Shown piece by piece: positions 5,661-7,837 of a stretch of 7,837 nt of DNA. The notes below the pieces were generated by a model that worked only from the letters and a program-made list of their open reading frames with translations, ran no database searches and had not been told where the DNA came from. A program made the position numbers and the translations under genes. Every line of letters starts with the position of its first letter. The stretch's first letter is position 1. Location of the stretch: NCBI GenBank assembly GCA_964399955.1, contig CAYNST010000143.1, positions 1 to 7,837 on the forward strand, read 5' to 3'. Source of the stretch: CAYNST01 sp964399955 (GTDB lineage: Bacteria > Pseudomonadota > Gammaproteobacteria > Pseudomonadales > Cellvibrionaceae).

Positions 5661-6653
5661 CCCGATCAAATTGGGGGCAGCGCTGCTGCTCACCACGGTA
5701 TAGGCCAGGTAACCGGTGTAGGCGACGAAGGTCGCCAGCAGCAAGCCGCCTTCCAACCGGTTGATGCGACCGTGCTTCTTAAACCCGTAACCAAACACAA
5801 ACAATGCGAAAGTCAACGCCGCCATCAAGGACCAATCGCGGTACAGCACCTCTGGAGGCACGGCAAGGGGGCTTATGGTGGCCGCAATACCCACTACCGC
5901 CAGTGTGTTGAAGAGGTTAGAGCCAATGATGTTGCCGAGCGCAATGTCGTGTTCACGCTTGCGTACGGCGGCAAGCGACGACGCCAGCTCAGGCAGTGAA
6001 GTGCCGATGGCCACAATGGTCAAGCCTATTACCAGGTCGCTGACCCCCAGCGACTGGGCAATGTTTACCGCCCCCCAAACCAGAATTCGGGAGCTGACAA
6101 CCAGCAGAACCAAACCCACCAGCAGCCAGATAATGGCCAAGCGCAAAGGCATAAGTTTGGCTACTGGCTCGACATCAACCGGCACCAGCAAATCCTTGCC
6201 ATTGGTCCGCATGCCGTGAATCACAGCCCAGCTCATTACCACGGCAAACACAAGCAGCAGGATTGCGCCGTCCCAGCGGCTTAGAAGCCCATCCCACAGC
6301 TGCCAGGCAGCCAGCAAGGTGACGCCGAGCAGTATGGGCAGTTCCCGGCGCAACACCTGGGAGTGCACGGCAATGGGGCTGATGACAGCAACCAGGCCGA
6401 GTATCAGAGCAATATTGCTGATGTTGGAGCCGTAGGCATTTCCCAGCGCCAGGCCGGGGTTTCCGTTGACGGAGGCGAGCGCGGAGACCACCATTTCCGG
6501 AGCTGATGTGCCAAAGCCAACAATCACCATGCCAATCAGCAGCGAGGGCATTCCGGCGTGCTTGGCGGTGGCCGCAGCGCCGTCAACAAAACGGTCTGCG
6601 CTCCAGACAAGAAGCACCAGACCTCCGACAATAGCTAGGAGTGACAACATCAT
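5658..6653 (-). CDS. Ca2+/Na+ antiporter, CaCA family (YrbG-like)
   Basis: A 331-residue inner-membrane cation exchanger that probably exports Ca2+ in exchange for Na+ or H+. It has the two inverted homologous halves typical of the CaCA superfamily. Alpha-1 shows GFGTSAPEM (46-54) with GNAYGSN (71-77); alpha-2 shows AIGTSLPEL (215-223) with GNIIGSN (240-246). Glu53 and Glu222 match the ion-binding acidic residues of known exchangers. About ten hydrophobic segments are present, with a short polar loop at about 148-168. The start follows TAAGG (minus strand, 6665-6661) by 7 bases; the next codon is also ATG, so initiation could be one codon later. That TAAGG contains the stop codon of uppP, so the two genes lie nine bases apart and are likely translationally coupled. 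Tandem stops (TAATAA) end the frame. Confidence 0.95.
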   Translation of the reverse strand: MMLSLLAIVGGLVLLVWSADRFVDGAAATAKHAGMPSLLIGMVIVGFGTSAPEMVVSALASVNGNPGLALGNAYGSNISNIALILGLVAVISPIAVHSQVLRRELPILLGVTLLAAWQLWDGLLSRWDGAILLLVFAVVMSWAVIHGMRTNGKDLLVPVDVEPVAKLMPLRLAIIWLLVGLVLLVVSSRILVWGAVNIAQSLGVSDLVIGLTIVAIGTSLPELASSLAAVRKREHDIALGNIIGSNLFNTLAVVGIAATISPLAVPPEVLYRDWSLMAALTFALFVFGYGFKKHGRINRLEGGLLLATFVAYTGYLAYTVVSSSAAPNLIG

Positions 6654-6662
6654 AATGAGGCC

Positions 6663-7463
6663 TTACCCAAGGAAAAAAGCATAGAGAACAACCGCCAGCA
6701 CCAAGCGATACACGACGTAGGGCCACATGCCGAAGCGGTTCAACCACTTCAGAAAGTAGTGAATAGCAAGCAGGGCGGTAGTGAAAGAAGCAGCGGTGCC
6801 AATCAGAAAGCTGAACCAGTTGACGTCCACCTCCTGACCCAGCAGCCGTAACAGAATGACTGTGGCGGCCAGTGCCGTGATGGGTATGGCCAATAGAAAT
6901 GAAAAGCGCGAGGCCGTCTCTCGGGTCATTCCCAGCATCAGTCCGGCCGTGATGGTGGCCCCGGAGCGGGAGGTGCCCGGTATAAGTGCCATAGCTTGAG
7001 CACAGCCAACCAACAATGCGTCCATCCAGGTGATTGATTCTACCGTGCGTTGCTTGCGCCCGTAAACATCGGCCAGCCCCAGAAAGACCGAGAAGATCAC
7101 CGTAGTGGCAATGATGATGTGTACCGAGCGCAGTAAGGTGTCCACCACGCCCAACAGCAGCAGACCCAGCAAGCCAGTTGGGAGGGTGCCAATGACCAGG
7201 GCAACGGCCAGGCGGCTCTGCCCAGTGTGACGCCGTTGCAACAATGCCTGAGTTGCATCCTGGGTCAGGGCCCCGACATCGCGGCGAAAGTACAGCAAAA
7301 CAGCCGCGAGGGTACCCAGATGCACAGCCAGGTCAAAGGCTACGCCCTGATCCTGCCAGCCGGTGAATGCCGGCACCAGGATAAGATGCGCAGAGCTGGA
7401 TATGGGCAGAAACTCGGTCAACCCCTGGATTATGCCAATAATGACGGCCTGCAGGACGCCCAC
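6663..7463 (-). CDS. uppP: Undecaprenyl-diphosphatase
   Basis: An integral membrane phosphatase (BacA/UppP) that removes a phosphate from undecaprenyl diphosphate, regenerating the carrier lipid for peptidoglycan and surface polysaccharide synthesis; extra copies give bacitracin resistance. The length of 266 residues is typical. The first signature is QGLTEFLPISSSAHL (13-27) with Glu17 and His26; the second is PGTSRSG (162-168) with Arg166, matching the catalytic Glu, His and Arg of the E. coli enzyme. Several hydrophobic helices fill the rest. The first codon is GTG at 7463, supported by GAGGG seven bases upstream (minus strand, 7475-7471) and by family length; no usable in-frame ATG lies upstream. 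It leads a probable two-gene operon with the CaCA antiporter gene. Upstream is a structured non-coding region that would form part of its leader if transcription starts far upstream. Confidence 0.96.
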   Translation of the reverse strand: MGVLQAVIIGIIQGLTEFLPISSSAHLILVPAFTGWQDQGVAFDLAVHLGTLAAVLLYFRRDVGALTQDATQALLQRRHTGQSRLAVALVIGTLPTGLLGLLLLGVVDTLLRSVHIIIATTVIFSVFLGLADVYGRKQRTVESITWMDALLVGCAQAMALIPGTSRSGATITAGLMLGMTRETASRFSFLLAIPITALAATVILLRLLGQEVDVNWFSFLIGTAASFTTALLAIHYFLKWLNRFGMWPYVVYRLVLAVVLYAFFLG

Positions 7464-7548
7464 TAATTAACCCTCACGCAGAGACGACCCGATATATGGG
7501 GCCTGCCGGTACGCACAGCTTGTGGTAAACAGTCCAAAAATAGCCCTA

Positions 7549-7607
7549 GGGGCGGGAAACCAAGTGCAAGACGCATCCGGCTTCCCGCCCCGCATCGCGG
7601 ATGTGTC
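7549..7607. repeat. Interleaved inverted repeats (pseudoknot topology)
   Basis: Stem A pairs GGGGCGGGAA (7549-7558) with TTCCCGCCCC (7582-7591), a perfect 10 bp. Stem B pairs GACGCATCCG (7570-7579) with CGGATGTGTC (7598-7607): 9 of 10 Watson-Crick pairs, with the tenth a G-U in plus-strand RNA but an A-C mismatch in minus-strand RNA. The 5' arm of B lies in the loop of A and its 3' arm lies beyond A, the order of an H-type pseudoknot with spacers of 11, 2 and 6 bases. On the minus strand stem A is followed, 8 bases on, by TTTTT (7540-7536), so a terminator or attenuator reading toward uppP is an alternative. Confidence 0.5.
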
Positions 7608-7737
7608 TCGTGACTTTGCCTGTTGCTGACCCGGCAGTGCAAGCCGTCAACCCGCGTAGCGCTGGGGGCGTGTCTTTACGAACGCTGGAAGGCTTAGCGG
7701 CCATTACAACCGGCTGCTGGAGCAAAGAGGGCGGCAT

Positions 7738-7743
7738 TATAAT
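7738..7743 (+). promoter_or_regulatory. Consensus -10 box reading off the right edge
   Basis: A perfect TATAAT. No sequence like TTGACA is found 16-18 bases upstream (the 17-base position reads TGCTGG), so the promoter would need an activator or an unusual -35. Transcription would start near 7750. GGAGG at 7822-7826, followed by 11 bases to the edge, is a plausible ribosome site for a gene beginning just beyond position 7837. Confidence 0.4.
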
Positions 7744-7837
7744 CAGTGTCCGCTCTGGCGGCTATGCAATTCGGAAGAGCTTATGCCTAGGGTCTGTTGA
7801 CGTTTCCTCATCACCACTGCTGGAGGCCATTTTTTCG

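Larger units (their letters stand above)
7464..7837. other. Right non-coding region upstream of uppP
   Basis: About 370 bases without a supported gene. The 63-codon minus-strand frame at 7546-7737 has no ribosome site or recognisable content. The region contains the interleaved inverted repeats at 7549-7607, a -10 consensus at 7738-7743 reading right, a small hairpin CCGC/GCGG (7750-7753 with 7758-7761), and GGAGG at 7822-7826 near the edge. The last suggests that a rightward gene starts just outside the window. The uppP promoter must lie here, but I see no well-matched pair of hexamers for it. Confidence 0.5.

Noticed and set aside
7546..7737. 63-codon minus-strand frame upstream of uppP
   Set aside because: No ribosome site and no recognisable content, and it runs through the interleaved inverted repeats.
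1..7837. CRISPR array, tRNA, rRNA, phage or defence genes
   Set aside because: No regularly spaced direct repeats, cloverleaf-like sequence, or proteins of these families are present in any frame I read.

Overview
The window looks like ordinary chromosomal DNA of a gammaproteobacterium, probably a Pseudomonas-like or marine Cellvibrionales-type lineage. This is inferred from the moderately high G+C, a 258-residue ferredoxin-NADP reductase of the Azotobacter/Pseudomonas type, the DUF3300 protein, and the UppP and CaCA variants. The sequence alone cannot fix the genus. I see no rRNA, tRNA, CRISPR array, complete insertion sequence, phage gene or defence locus.

Layout, left to right. Positions 1-328 contain no complete gene: possible start of a leftward gene at the edge, a CysB-like AT-rich box, an imperfect hairpin, and the promoter region of fpr. 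Three rightward genes follow: fpr (329-1105), a secreted DUF3300 protein with a very long Arg-rich tail (1260-2789), and a DUF1287 NlpC/P60-like envelope protein (about 2830-3468). A leftward gene for an unrecognised lipoprotein (3502-4239) converges on them. After a 324-base divergent spacer with an 18-bp dyad comes a rightward AI-2E/PerM family permease gene (4564-5628). It converges, across a shared hairpin, on a leftward pair: uppP (undecaprenyl-diphosphatase, GTG start, 7463-6663) and a CaCA-type Ca2+/Na+ antiporter (6653-5658), nine bases apart and probably cotranscribed. Positions 7464-7837 are non-coding and hold the most structured stretch of the window: two interleaved 10-bp inverted repeats with pseudoknot topology, then a consensus -10 box and a Shine-Dalgarno-like sequence pointing off the right edge.

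Functionally most of the window is envelope biology: recycling of the undecaprenyl carrier lipid (UppP), ion exchange (CaCA), a polytopic permease, a lipoprotein, and two exported proteins of unknown function. Fpr is a cytoplasmic redox enzyme supplying electrons between NADPH and ferredoxin or flavodoxin. I found no convincing novel multi-gene system. The best leads are the interleaved inverted repeats at 7549-7607, the hairpin that contains the likely start of the DUF1287 gene (2806-2832), and the strongly basic, His-patch-bearing DUF3300 protein next to it.
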